Source: Pseudisothecium myosuroides (Eukaryota > Streptophyta > Bryopsida > Hypnales > Lembophyllaceae). From it: a DNA stretch of 64,000 nucleotides. The stretch is taken from the NCBI GenBank assembly GCA_951799445.1, contig OX637292.1:22013296-22077295 (forward strand), read 5' to 3'. The translations under genes and the position numbers were made by a program. The notes beneath the pieces are model-generated. The model searched no databases. It saw only the letters and a list, made by a program, of their open reading frames with translations, and was not told the DNA's origin. Within the stretch, counting starts at the first letter, position 1, and the number at the start of each line of letters is the position of its first letter. Positions 1-12,160 of this stretch are shown piece after piece.

Positions 1-1207
1 TGCGTAAGAATTGAATGTTAATTATGCAAGACAAAATGTGAATTATATTCTATACAATAGAACTTCCATAAGGTACTAGCCCCAAGACTAGAGGAGAATA
101 TTACATTAGAAAGGTTATTGTTTTAGAAAGGGGCTGCATCAATGATGTTTGAAGATTTTTTTAGTGGGCTACAATTTTGTGGCATTCTTGAACTGAATTG
201 AGTAGAATTTCCTGGCATTTGCGTTGTATTGTAGCAAGTGGGTTGCAATTTCATAACACCTGTACTAAAATGTATCAAATTTCACTCAAAACTTTTTTCT
301 TAAAACTTATTTGTACATCTTCAATGCATCTAGGCTAGGACCGGAGGAATAATATCACTTTAGAGAGGTTATTGGCTTACAAAAGTTCACTTTATAGAAG
401 TTCTATTGTATTATGCAAAACAAATTGAATGGCACAGATAGGCATGTTATATCTAAATGTCCCCCCGCTATACAAAATACCGTACCTTGGTTAGATTCAT
501 TAGGCTCCATACGAAGTCATTTCTTTTTTGGTTGAATTTCCATTTGTTATCTCAATTTAGAATTTTGTTTTACAAGGTTTAGATTTTTTTGTAACCTTTA
601 GGAGGGGCAGAATATTTTGTGACCTATAGCGTTACTCACACCTTTACCAATACTTTGCAACAATCTTGAATTTTTATGACTTTTAGATTATTTCCAATAA
701 TATTTTATACACTATTCAATCACACCACCTTATAATTTCTGAAAATTTCACCAGATGCCATATTTAATGATATTTTGAATTATTTTTTAATGAATCTGAC
801 CCTAGCGTAGGGTAGCAGTACACGTATCTTTATCTATTTGGTTGATAACATAGTCCAGTAGTAGAAAATTCTCCAGTGTTGAAATGGACAAGCCTGATCT
901 AGTCTACTCTGGGCCTCGGTTTATCGTTCATTCAATGCTTCAGTTGTGGCAAACCCTTCTGAGAAAGGAAGAGAAAATGCAAAAAAAGAACCCCAGAAGT
1001 GTTCAGAGTCCATCCAGTTTCGCACCAAATTAATTTCAGTTTCATGAATTGGCTTGTGATGTAGGGAGTCCTGTCTGCTATCACAATTTGGGGTGGGAGA
1101 CTAGTTAAGTTTGCTTGCTTGTTTGACACTCAAAGCTGGGTTCCTACATTCATCGTCCCAATCCAATTCACTTGAAGATTCTTTGAGATCCAGTACAACC
1201 ACGGACC
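1..1207. repeat. AT-rich intergenic DNA with a dispersed repeat
   Basis: No convincing gene. Bases about 60-410 share a recognisable word order with about 24430-24725: a stretch about 'gaggagaatattacatta', then 'acaattttgtggca', then an 'acatcttcaatgcatc' block and a 'tagaagttctattgta' end. The two copies are in the same orientation and diverged. I cannot assign the family; it lacks terminal inverted repeats that I can see. Confidence 0.5.
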
Positions 1208-1429
1208 TCACAAAACCAAGTTTCGATAGGTTGTCAACAGAGTCAACTCAGGCCTAAGTTCACAGATTTCGCAAGAAACGTTGGAACAAAATCCCAAAAT
1301 TCCAGTTGCTCCAGCAATTAAAAAATCCATGCCGTCGGGTACACGCATCAACACACATCCAAGAGAAGAAGTCACAAAACTGACGAAACTGACAATGTAT
1401 GGAACCATTTTCCAGAAATAGTACTTTCA

Positions 1430-1640
1430 TCATATTCAGAAAAGTGTGCTGTATGTACAAATTGGAGAGCCCCAAACCGCCTTCCAGATTAAAAAATAAG
1501 GTCGCTCTGTCCGAGCCAAGCTCCGAACGTCACCGTTGCTAGTGAACCCAGGCTTGCACCCTTTAGGCCACTGCAAGGACGTGGGCCTGCAATAGCCTAG
1601 GTCTGTCGCCAATACAAGTGAATTACTGCCATCACTCAAT
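1430..1640 (-). other. Possible isolated exon or gene relic
   Basis: On the minus strand a pyrimidine-rich tract ends in a good acceptor (tgtacag, just above base 1632). It is followed by an open stretch of nearly 70 codons with protein-like composition, including the segments ATDLGYCRPTSLQWPKG and NGDVRSLARTERPYFLIW. It is GC-richer than its surroundings. It lies downstream of the stop codon of the WD-like gene on the same strand, so it could be part of a spliced 3' UTR, an exon of another gene, or a relic. I do not recognise the family. A second open stretch at 1208-1408 on the same strand has even less support. Confidence 0.2.
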
Positions 1641-2098
1641 GCCTTCTGTACAGAATGACACACGATCTCCACACAAGTAGAGAGGGAGAGCAGCTTAGAA
1701 CGGCATCGGGACGTCATTTAACCCGTGTCGTTGTCAGCACCTGCAAATTAAACCAAATGAATGCATTGAACGACATTCCATGACAATAATGTCATAAAAA
1801 CCATGTTGTTGTAAACACTTGCCACTTGTGCAAGAATAAGGCAACGGCGGAGCTCAGTGTCAGGTCTGCGAGATCCAAACCAGTCTGCAAGCAAGATAAC
1901 ACTCATGGGCAAACCTCATGGGACAGCGATAAGAATCTTAACGATGGAGATACTCCATAATGAAGACCACCGCCACCATGGTTTCGGATTTCGATTTGCT
2001 GCCGTGCGAGGTTGTCAAGGATGCTCATGTGGCCACATGATAAACAAAGCTCCATCCTTAGAAGCTCCTGCTGAAAAGATGACTCCTCAAGCTATCTT

Positions 2099-4144
2099 TC
2101 AAGCCTTTGTCGAGAAGTTGCGGCTCAGACTTTTGACGAAGCTTCTGCCCATGTAAGAGGAAGCACCGGCAGTTTGAATCTCCTCGGAAGTCAGGCAATC
2201 GAACCAGTCTTCGTCATCTTCGTCTTCTTCGTCAACAAAAGTGGCGTCAATGTCCCACCACCTCTCTTGTGTGGCATGGCTTACAACATCACACGGCATT
2301 CGGCTCACGGGGGAAGCTCCCAGCATTCTCACATCGTGTGTAGCGACGGAGCCGGCTTCATCTCTCACGTAAAGCTCCTGACCGTCAGCGGAGATACCGT
2401 AGATGACGACTGCAGAGGAAAGGTTCATGGTTAGCTCCCGGTTGCTTGACCTGTAGTCCCAGAGCGAGACGGAGCAGCCTGGGTTGGCAGATACTGGTCC
2501 TCCTGAAATCCAGAACAAAACCAATTTTTTTTATCAGATTGGCAAGACCATTGGTTGAAAAGCACGCATAACAGAAGCTGGTAGCATCTTGAGACCATCT
2601 GCTAATTCAAGGAAGAATCCAGGTTTACTAAAAGCCCTCATCCTCTTCCCTCTTGAGCTCAAGAATTCGAACTCAGCCTAGAGAATGAGCTGAACTGAAG
2701 GACTGGCTATGGCCGAGAACAAACCTGTAAAAACAATATTCGGAGACGAAGTTCTATCCAAGTGGATTGCTTGCACAACAGACTGCTGCGTCTGGTAACA
2801 CTCCTCGTACACTCCACATTCCAGATTTGCAAAGGAGAGTACTCCACCCTCCCTGGACATAGCCGCCATTTTCGACTCCCAGTTGACGTCAAAAGCAGAC
2901 ACCGGGGCGCGGGCGCCATATCCCCCCTCCGACAGATGCACGTTCTTCATGAGCGTTTTCGAGTCGCAATCCCATACCCTAACAACATCGTCCTTCAGGG
3001 TCGCTCCACTCGTCGAGCCTGGGATTGCAACGGGAGCCAACGGGAGGGTAATATCACTACGAGCGAAAGATCCATCGCTCAAGACAGCATCGCGGATTCG
3101 AAGCTTGAGAAGAGGATCCCAGTCGGTAAAGGAGATGTGACGAGACGCAAGTGGAGACGCTCGACACACTACCGGCGAGGCCCAAGCGGGTAAGAGCGAA
3201 CCAACAGCACAAGAGGGGAAAGCATTCGCAGGAGACGCGTCCCATTCAATTCCCTCCAGCCTTGAAAATGAGATACTACATGCTTGGGGAGCCGCCTCAA
3301 GCTGCAAGAATTCTTGGACTTCCGGTAACTCTTGCGTAATCTGCCGCACGACGAGAGCAACAACAACAACAAACACAAGCTCAGAAACGCTGTTACTGCA
3401 ATTCTCAAATGCCCAAATGCTCAAATCCCCTGTACTCTGAGAACTCAATTCCAGCTCGGAATCACAAGAGCTTGGACACACGGTTGGCTGTCACAGCCAG
3501 AGACTGCAGTCATACGTAACCAGACTAACGTTGCCCCCGCATTTCTTCCTGGGGAGGCTCCCCGAAAGTTAGTTTCCCTATCAATCCATGTGATCAAGAT
3601 CATGCTCGTGTTACCAGCAGAAATTCCAAAACCAAACCTCATGGAAACCAGGAGACCGAAAACTTCCACTAGCACACATTCAATCCCCTATTTTTAAGGC
3701 AACAAGCGCGCTGTTTACCTTCTCCGTTGCAGCGACGCGCTGCGCCGGCACCTTCGTGGTGGTGGCCATCAACGACGCGCCCTTCTGGTCGAAGATGAAG
3801 AGCATCTCCGCGCGCTCCGCGACGCACTCATCCGAGCTCGACGCGTCCTCGCTGCAGGAATCCGCGGAGCAATTCACAATCTCGGCACTGAACATGCCTC
3901 CGGCAGTGACAATGGCGCCATGCACTCGCACTCGCACATGCCCACCCCCGGACTTATTAGTCGACCACCCCCATGTCACCACGCTCACTCGCGTCACGGA
4001 CACCACCGCCAACACAATCGTCGCGACTATCACCACCCACAAGAGCTCCAGACCTTGGAAGCTCACAGATCGGGGAAGGCCCAATCCCACGGGACTACTA
4101 CTCGATATCGCGAACCCACGCACCAAAACCTCCAAATTCTCCAT
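2099..4144 (-). CDS. Membrane-anchored WD-repeat-like protein (530 aa, 3 exons)
   Basis: Rebuilt from three exons: 4144-3719, 3487-2725 and 2502-2099. Splice junctions are AAG|GTAAAC, gacag|CCAACC, ACAG|GTTTG and tttcag|GAGGAC, with phases 0 and 1, and the total of 1593 nt is an exact multiple of three. The ATG at 4144 is chosen because the open frame further upstream offers only a TTG. Residues about 32-56 form a strongly hydrophobic segment (LLWVVIVATIVLAVVSV), and a shorter one lies near 177-190. From about residue 308 the pattern is WD-repeat-like: DDVVRVWDC, then FDVNWESKMAAMSREGGVLSF, then CSVSLWDYRS, then ISADGQELYVRDEAGSVATHDVR. Residues 487-496 are almost all acidic. At most three or four blades are visible, too few for a closed propeller, so partners or missed exons are possible. 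I do not recognise a named family. A role as an anchored protein-interaction platform is inference. The stop could be bypassed by unseen splicing. Confidence 0.6.
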
Positions 4145-4490
4145 CGAGGGCGGGGGAGCAATCCGGGAACACTCAAAAACTCTCGAAACTCTCAAAAACT
4201 CTCAAAAACTACCACTCCCAATGCAAAAACACGCAAAACGGAAACACGCAATACCAAAACACTCAACACCGAACTCTCAAAACTAAAAACCAAAGCAAAA
4301 CTGAAAGCTTTGCTGCAACTTGAGAAGCACGATCGCGCAGTGCTGAGCTCTGAAGTGATGAGAGAGTGCGGGAAGGGGAATGTGTGGAACGCGCGGTCTT
4401 TTGTAGCTCTCTGGGAACCATCGGGGGCGGTTGATGCGGAAGCTTGTTGATGGCCTGCGGTTGATGAGCTCTTTGGGGGTTTGGCTGCGA
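4145..4490 (-). promoter_or_regulatory. Probable 5' UTR and core promoter of the WD-like gene
   Basis: This GC-richer stretch lies directly upstream of the ATG at 4144. Bases 4171-4204 hold about four copies of a 10-12 bp unit (plus strand ctcaaaaact), and the composition stays purine-biased on the coding strand up to about 4300. This is typical of a plant 5' leader. No TATA box could be placed with confidence. Confidence 0.35.
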
Positions 4491-7409
4491 GTGAGCGCTG
4501 GTGGGGACTAATCAGTCGGTTTTTTGCAAGAATTCTAATAAAATATGGAAAAAAGAATTGTAAACATTTGAAAAATCTCCCCAAATTCGCAGATTTCTAA
4601 GGTTTTTTTAATGATTTATTTACACGGGGGAGCCAGGAGCGATACGTCCAAGCTGGGGGAGGGTTAAGTTAGAGTAACTTAACAGTAACCCAGATGCCGC
4701 CATACTGCGTCTTTCCGTCGCCTGTTTCACATTGGAATTTGGGACAGACTGAATTCTTTATGAATTTCGTTACCGTATTGGTTTATGAACTGAATTGGCC
4801 GCCACTCAGTCGCCTCGTTGCGTCCGCTGGCAGAACTGTTGCGGGCTTGTGGGGTGGGGGATAAGTTAGTGAGGGTGGAATTGTTGACTTGCGTGTTGGC
4901 AGTCAAAAGTTCCAGACTGTGGCGTGGCTGCCAGTCGGAGAAGCTCCGGCTGGCTGTGGAATTGGCGAAGGAGACGGATTCCGGCAACTCGGTTTCTCGA
5001 CGACGGGTGCGGATGAGCTTGATAAGCTTGCAACGTCGCCGGCAAGGATGCAGTGGTGATCCAGAAGTGCCTGATGGATGAGATGGAGATTGAGTTCGGT
5101 GACCACACTGGTTTGTGCTCCTGTACCCGGGCAGCTTGGACTGAAAATATTTCTAAAAATAGATGCCAAAAATTGGGGGTTATATTTTATTTTGTACATT
5201 TTGTACAGTACAAGATAATATTGTGGAATAAATCTATATGTAGCATCTATTGAACCTTATTTTTTGGAAAAATTAAAATATTTGGCAGGGAAGTGTTCAA
5301 GTTGCTACTTGAGTACAGTATTAGTGATCGAAAAATCAATGTCACCAAAAAAATTAGTATCATCTATAAAATTAGTGCCAATATAGAATTTTATTTTGTT
5401 GAAAATTGGCACAATAGAATGATTTGGATTTCAGTCTAGTTATACTAATTTATACATAGTGTAGCATTAGTAAATCAATGTCACTTGCACTAATAGGACA
5501 ATTAGTGCAAAGAATAGTTGATTTGTCTTAGTAGTGAAGGTGGTGAATTAGCATCATCCAAAAAATTAATATCACCCTAAAATTTTATTTCTAAAGAAAT
5601 TGGTTCAATACAATTATATTTCATCTTGCACTAATTGAAAATAGTGTGAGTTGGAAAATTAGTGTCATGCACATTATTAGGATAATACACACTGAAAATG
5701 GTTATTCAATATGGTCTAAACTATCTATCACAAGAACATACTATTCAACAATGAGTGGTTGTAGTAGAGACATTGTAGCATTTGTGGTGTGCTATGGAGG
5801 CGTTGCAAAATTGGGCGTCCTAATTTTCATACTATCTATTTATGGTGAACTGACCCCCTCGCTCGGCCCCTAAAAAAAACGCTGAAATTTTTTTATTTTC
5901 CACACATGATAATATTTGAAAATTTTGAATTCATATGAGGCCCCAAATTAGCTAGGAGAGGTGTACAAGGTAAATCTATCAAGTTTCAAATAGTTTTTTT
6001 TTTTTTTTACTTGCACCCCTTAAATGACTTGGAGGGGCTGAGCAATGGGGCCAGTTCACCCCAACCCTATTTATCTAATAAATAACCATTTTGGTGTAGT
6101 GGTACAGTCTTTATCTTTTCTTTTCTTTTCTTTTTCAAAAAATGGAAGAACCATTGCATTAAAAAGAAAAATACAAACAGCCAAGCCAAACGAACACAGA
6201 CATAGCGGTACAGTCTTGGATTGCACGGGTGATGTGAACACGCGACCCATCCTGTTGCAGGCGAGGTGATGAAGTTTCCGTGCGCCGGTGGAGATGTTCT
6301 TATTAATGCATCGTTAAGCTTCATTCAGGGCCCAGCTGCTGACCGGTATTTTGGTGACCTTCACGCCACCCGTTTGGGCGCACACTCCAAGGAATTTACT
6401 GGTTGCATGTTTCAACAGTAACCCACATGCCAGGCGGATCCCACAAGGCACCCGACCTCCCGTTTCCACCACCCACGAATCTGCCTTGTGTTTTGTGCAC
6501 ACCCCTGCCCTCTCACTGTAATAGGGCAGCCGGTGGGGGTCAGTTCAAAGTATTACTCACTCAATCATTTGAAAAAAAAACATTTGAATAACAACAACAA
6601 ACCCAGGCGGCACCTGGATAAAGAGACAATCTCTCATCGACAATTCTGTCCGTTCTCGGAGCCTTGAACGGAACTACGTGCACCGGGATTGCTTGGTTTT
6701 CCACAAAGCAAGCACCTCCTCAGGCCTCACTTCATGGAACCTGATTCATTGGAATACTGCGGCTTGGACGGAGGTTGACTGATATGACTTGAAAGCGTAC
6801 TGATGTTGCCACTTGACGGAGAGTATGAAATGGAGTGTATTTTTTGAAATTTCTGACCGCAGATTGTGGGGCTGCTGGATCTGCGAAGCCGGTGTGTGAA
6901 TATGTTCGGAATCTCTTTCCTTCTCATCCTGCACTGATTGAGGTTTAGGGGATTGTTACAATCTCGGACCTTGTCGACATGGATTGCAGGCCTGGTCAGA
7001 ATGAGGAAATTGGTTGTCTGGTTGGAACTCCCAAATGACAGTCGGTCGGTCCTTGCGAGACCTCAGGATCAAACTTGAAAATTTTCAGAATCTTTAGTAA
7101 TGAATCTGACATTTAAAAATGAAATATCTGGTTATACTTTTTACATTTCCTGTTTTGACCCTCAAGTACTGAAGGTAAAATTTGACTTTCTAATTTGGAA
7201 GCTACTGTAGTAGAGGATTTATCCTAATAACTTTCAAGACATATTTCTAGCTTCTGAAATGGAGGTTATGATTTCTTCTTTCTATTTGATACATTATGCA
7301 ACATTCTTAGGGGAAGCTTGAATAATTGATTTTGTTTTTGTATAAATGGAAGTGGTTGGTTTTGGTCATTCGGGTACTTAGACATTAATCTCTAAATGAC
7401 CAGGACCCA
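4491..7409. other. Intergenic, with a GC-rich pocket and a LINE tail
   Basis: Bases 4690-5110 are GC-richer and open on both strands, but the longest plus frame begins at a TTG, and nothing resembles a known protein. Bases 5200-6060 are AT-rich with no signal. Bases 6240-6560 are again GC-richer. One frame there (6260-6418) reads 50 codons with protein-like composition after an acceptor-like 'tgttgcag', but no partner exon was found. Bases 6600-7400 show nothing clear. Confidence 0.4.
6112..6203 (-). mobile_element. 5'-truncated LINE 3' tail with target duplication
   Basis: Read on the minus strand, this roughly 90-bp piece ends in 'aatgcaatggttcttccat' followed by a degenerate A-rich tail (gaaaagaaaag). 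It is flanked by the direct repeats 'agtggtacagtctt' (about 6098-6111) and 'agcggtacagtctt' (about 6204-6217). The same 3' signature occurs at 12.85 and 21.84 kb. A truncated retroposon with an A-rich tail and a 14-bp duplication is the hallmark of LINE target-primed insertion. Confidence 0.65.
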
Positions 7410-7886
7410 TTAAGGGTAGTCACAGCTTCTTTTCTCTCCGTCCAAAATCTGAAGAAGAGGGACGTGGCAGTTTAGGATTGGTTTAGGGCTTCCTTCGGAA
7501 ACTTAGCACGCAAAGTCTTCACCATGTCTATTACTCTTCTCCGGAGGTGAGTAACGGGCGTGGCGAAGACTTCGCGTGCTAAGTTTTTTATCTTCGGATC
7601 CAATGTTTCATCCTTCCAATGCAATTTTCACTGTGGTTTCAGATCTCACCATGTCGTTGTCGTCGTTGCTGGAGCTGGAGATCCTCTCTCCGTGGTCCCG
7701 ATTGGTCCCAGAATTACCCGCAACTTGCAACATTCTCGACATCTCTTTTCGCAGGCTTCTGGACCTGAAACAGGGGTGTCACAACTTCTTCACTTTCTAC
7801 TAAATCTTATTGGCTCCCCATTTTCCTCGTTCACTTTCCAATCTTCGGATTTCTAAGCCAGGTGAAGAAGCTGTGACTACCCTTAA
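7410..7886. mobile_element. TTAA-flanked MITE, family A (copy 1)
   Basis: The 477-bp element is bounded by TTAA on both sides (7410-7413 and 7883-7886). Its inverted ends begin GGGTAGTCACAGCTTCTT and match for at least 18 bases. A TTAA duplication is typical of piggyBac-type transposases. Inside lies a second imperfect palindrome: 'cttagcacgcaaagtcttc' near 7500 pairs with 'gaagacttcgcgtgctaag' near 7566-7584. A diverged copy with the same two-level design lies at 41.28-41.78 kb. It has no transposase ORF. Confidence 0.75.
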
Positions 7887-9197
7887 TTGTCTGGGTTATG
7901 TCAATTGTGATCTCTACAACTCAGAAGCAAAAAATCTTTCAATATAAATCATTTGTAAATGCATCATGCATTCATATGACATAACTTCATCCATGTTTTT
8001 CTAAAAATGATGGATTCTATTGCAAAGGTTGTCAACTCATTTGAAATTTGTACCTTGAAAGTTTTAATTTCCACATACTATACCCATGCTTTTATATCCC
8101 ATTACGCATGCCCATCTTTTACTAAACTTTGATATCATGATTGTAGGAAGTATATAGGGATTATTGGCTATTAAAATTGTGAGTTGATTTAGGTTTTTGA
8201 ATATTGAATTTGACACATATCATTTTAAGATGGAGGACTAAGGTTGAAGGTTTGACAAACTAGAAGGCTCAATCACAAGAGGCACTTTAAAATAGCCATG
8301 AAGATTCATATGAGAGCCTTCAGAGAAAATATGTTGTAAAGAGAGAAGATCTTTGTATTCTTGTCCTCTTAGTTGGATTATGTGAGAACATATATTAATT
8401 ACTTGTCAGTTGACTTTACTTTACTAAAAGTAGAGAAGGTTTTTAAAACACAACAATTTTGAAATCCACTCTATCATTCAATCTTGACCCACACTATTGA
8501 GGCAGAGGAATTGCTTATAAGTTATGGTTTATGTTATAGAGTCCATTGATGAAAGAAAACACCTAGTATGAAGCTTGGTAGCTGGAATCACCCCAATAGA
8601 GACTTTATTCATGATAGCCAACATTATGATTATTATATTACAGGAGAGGAAGAACAGAAGTAAGGAATGGCTTTGAACATAACGCTGACTTCTTTGACAA
8701 GGCATCCAAAAACCTAAGTTGACAACTCACATGTTGTCAATTGTGTTGCCCAACTTAACAACTTGGCAAGGGATAACTGACTGATGTGGGATCCAATTTG
8801 AATACCCGCACAGGAAGACTCTTAATTTACCCCCATCCTAATAAAAAAAAGGTTTGGAATAACTTGCCTCAGTGCAACGAGTTCCTCATTTCCCGTCCGT
8901 CGAAAAGAAAGCAACAGTGATGCACAGCATCCATTGCAAGCTAAAATCAGATAAATCTTACGTATGAATTTCTCCAAACTAAGAACCAAATTACTAAAAG
9001 CAGAAGATTGTGTGTACCTGGCATTGCTGGAGAGTGACCTGCTACGAAGCTCATCTCCGTTGCAAAAATACAGAATCATTATGGATTTGCGTACTACTGT
9101 ATGAATGGAGTGTTGACCCCATTTATATGCCTACCATTGCGCAGCTTGCTTTCGGAAAACCACAGTGACTGATGACACAAGGGCGGATTACACAAGG
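7887..9197. other. AT-rich intergenic DNA
   Basis: No gene, RNA gene or clear terminal-repeat element was recognised. The open frame at 8822-9079 (minus) has no family features or splice context. Confidence 0.4.
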
Positions 9198-9200
9198 TTA

Positions 9201-9639
9201 GAGCATGGCCACAGTACACGCCCAACTTGCCACGCTGAAATTTCTATCTAATTTTGAAGGGCCCTCAATTTCCTTGTCCTTCACTCTTGTTCACCAAACA
9301 TGGCCCATAAATAGTAAAATGAACACTCATCAAGTAGAATAAAAGAAAAAACAACTAAACTTAAAATGAATAGTGATTTCAAGGGCCATTCCTTGACATA
9401 TGAGGATCAAGTGTTCAAGAAAATATTTTGAAGGCCTCGCAACGCTTTTCATCCAATTTGAAGAGTGTCGGACCCTGAGGGTGTAATGGAGGCCATTAGG
9501 GCTTTTTTTTGGCAAAATTTCACCAGATTCTGACAAGTTTAGGCAGCCACTGCGGCTCTGTCCCTTGAAAAATTGGCCTATATAGTGATGCCAGAGGGAC
9601 AGAACCAGGTCCAAAAAAATAGCCCTGGTGGCCATGCTC
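9201..9639. mobile_element. PIF/Harbinger-like MITE
   Basis: The left terminus GAGCATGGCCAC (9201-9212) is the exact inverse of the right terminus GTGGCCATGCTC (9628-9639). The element is flanked by the 3-bp duplication TTA (9198-9200 and 9640-9642), as expected for PIF/Harbinger elements. Its right terminal repeat has been hit by the hAT-like MITE at 9497-9627. No coding capacity. Confidence 0.7.
9497..9627. mobile_element. hAT-like MITE nested in a MITE terminus
   Basis: The 131-bp element starts TAGGGCTTTTTTTTGGC and ends in AAAAAAATAGCCCTG. It is flanked by the near-identical 8-mers gaggccat (9489-9496) and gtggccat (9628-9635). The right-hand 8-mer is itself part of the PIF-like terminal repeat, so this element landed inside it. 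Termini and 8-bp duplication fit the hAT superfamily. Related elements lie at 12161 and 44585. Confidence 0.75.
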
Positions 9640-9642
9640 TTA

Positions 9643-10285
9643 AAACTATAAAATAGTAGACACTAAAGACAAACTGAATGCTTTGTGTGTTCCCTATTTT
9701 AGGATGTCTGCACACCAATTTGGAAGCTGAAACCCACAAGATATTACCATGTATGCCAGTTAGTGGAGTTAACCAATTCACTTGACCTTAATGCTATGTG
9801 GAATACTATAATAGTAAGATAACTACATCTAAAATTGCACAAATCAGCAATTCAACATGGTTCCTACTATTATATTGAAAAACATTTTGTGAAATCTTGT
9901 TGGTAGTCAAAACGGAATTCTAGATTATCTTAGAATGCATTTTTTGGACACCGTATGAATAAATTACGAAGTTTCAAAGTGCTGAAAATAGGTGTTTCTA
10001 AAATCAATCATAGATTATTCTCATGAATAGTGGGAGTACATTTTAGGCAAGAATCTCGAGTGATTGGTTTTAGAAAGCGGTTGAAATTACGTGTAGTTAC
10101 CTTATATGACTTCCTCAATTTTTTTGAAATTTGCAACTTGTTCTTGAAGACAAGAGGGCTATGTCTCCAAGACCTTCAAGAGACTTCATTCTAATCCTGT
10201 TTATACAATACACTTTAATGTGAAAAATTCTATAAGTTGGGATAAGGTTTTGTTGTATCCCCGTAAGATATGATTCAAGTAGAAG
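9643..10285. other. AT-rich intergenic DNA
   Basis: No gene or structured element was recognised in this stretch. Confidence 0.4.
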
Positions 10286-11483
10286 TACATTGGGGTACCA
10301 TTCAAAATGGCGATTTTGCATTCTCAAGGAAGAAAATTTCACATCTACCAACTTTGACAGCCTCCCGGGGGTTGAAATTTTTTTTACCAACATGTGCAGC
10401 GGTGAGAAAATTTTCACTGCTACCAACTTTGACACCTTCCCGAGGGTTGAATTTTTTTTTTTTACCATGAAATTTTTGGGATGAGATCATCTCTGTGTTG
10501 ATAGTATGTGTGCCAAATTTCAAGGTCAAAAGATTCACACAAAAAAATGTATTTCAAATCTACCAACATGTGTAGTTGTGAGAAACAATTTCAGTACTAC
10601 CAACTTTGACATTCTTCCAAGGGTTGAAAAGTTGTTTATTTACCATAAAATTTTTTATTATGGAATGATCTCTATGTTAACAACATGTATGCCAAATTTC
10701 AAGGTCAAAAGATTCACACAAAAAAAGATATTTAAAATTTGCCAATGTGTATAGCTGTGAGAAAAGTTTCACTACCGCCAACTTTGACACTATCCCAAAT
10801 GCTGGAAAAAAAACATTTTAACATGAATTTTTTGGCATGAGATCATATCTATAATGATAAAAATTGTGCCAAATTTCAAGGTCAAAAGATTTACAAAAAA
10901 AAATGATATGCTAATTCTACCAACATGTGTAGTTGTGAGAATGATTTTTTACATCCATGTGAAACTTTACCCATAAAATGACACTATCCCATGGGCTGAA
11001 AAATCATTCTCACAACTACACATGTTGGTAGAATTAGCATATCTTTTTTTGTGTGAATCTTTTGACCTCGGTAACACTGAAATTGTTTCTCACAACTACA
11101 CATGTTGGTAGATTTCAAATATGTTTTTTTGTGTGAATCTTTTGACCTTGAAATTTGGCACACATATTATCAACATAGAGATAATCTCATGCCAAAAATT
11201 TCATGGTAAAAAAAAATTCAGCCCTCGAAAAGGTGTCAAAGTTGGTAGCAGTGAAAATTTTCTCACCGCTACACATGTTGGTAGACTTTGAATATCTTTT
11301 TTTTGGTGAATCTTTTGACCTTGAAATTTTGTACACATGTTATTAGCATGAAGATGTTCCCGTGCCAAAAATTTCATGGTAAAGAAGAAATTTTCAACCC
11401 TCGGGAGACTGTCAAAATTGGTAGATGTGAAATTTCCTTCCCTGTGAATGCAAAAACGTCATTTTGAATGGTACCCCACAATA
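10286..11483. mobile_element. Large foldback element, Tc1/mariner-type (copy 1)
   Basis: This is a 1.2-kb foldback. The first half (10288-about 10930) repeats three words in order: 'accaactttgacag', 'atgtgtagttgtgagaaa' and 'tcaaggtcaaaagattcac'. The second half (about 10985-11481) carries the same words in inverse order and strand. The ends read TACATTGGGGTACC and GGTACCCCACAATA, bounded by TA on each side, which suggests a TA target. The dyad centre is near 10950. It has no ORF. Relatives are at 19.70-20.28 kb (one arm only) and 57.34-59.31 kb. Confidence 0.7.
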
Positions 11484-12160
11484 CAGTAGGGGGAGTCATA
11501 GTTGAATTCCCTCCCCCCAATCCTTTGTCAATGAACTTTGTGAAAGTTCAATATATCAATGCAATTTGACATGAGAATACACCAAGAAATTCAGCAAACT
11601 TGCCCAAGAATTGTTCAGAGGTCAAGAACATGATTACAGTTACAATAGACTCTTCAAAGAATCTCCAATGTTCTTTACAATAGAAATTATAATAAACAAC
11701 ACTGTCTAAAGTAATAAAACTCTCTGAAGTAATATTGATTGCTGGTCTCGGCCTAGCTCGTATACAAAAAGCAAATGACCCTTCCTAGTGTAATGTGTGA
11801 GATTCGTCCCAGCCTAGGTCTTTATAGAAATTTTATTGTACTACAATTCCTTCTAAGACAATTACTAAGACTATTATACGGTTTCATCGGACTTGTTGAA
11901 GAATCTCCAGTGTTCTTTACAATGGAACTTCTAATGAACAACACTCTCTAAAGTAATAAAACCCTCTAAAATAATATTGATTGCCAGTCCCGGCCTAGCT
12001 TGTATATAAACATTATGAATGCAAATGACCTGCCCTAACGTAAAGTAGTATACTCTTAAAGCAACCATTTAAGAGTTGTTTGCCTTTTGGGGGAAGCTAA
12101 ATTCCTCGAAACAATTTTCAGTAAATTTTAGTAAGAAGAAAAATGGAACTGGCATCTAAC
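11484..12160. repeat. Direct repeat pair in intergenic DNA
   Basis: Bases about 11658-11800 and 11901-12050 are diverged direct repeats. Both run from 'gaatctcca(a/g)tgttctttacaat', through 'gtaataaaac', to 'cggcctagct' and 'gcaaatgacc'. The 240-bp spacing could reflect a tandem duplication or a small terminal-repeat retroelement, but no primer-binding site or polypurine tract was evident. Confidence 0.5.

Noticed and set aside
4818..5081. 87-codon plus-strand ORF in a GC-rich pocket
   Set aside because: It starts with TTG, its only internal ATG is near the end, the opposite strand is equally open and no family features are visible.
11658..12050. Direct repeats as LTRs of a small retrotransposon
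   Set aside because: No TG...CA ends, primer-binding site, polypurine tract or target duplication could be found.
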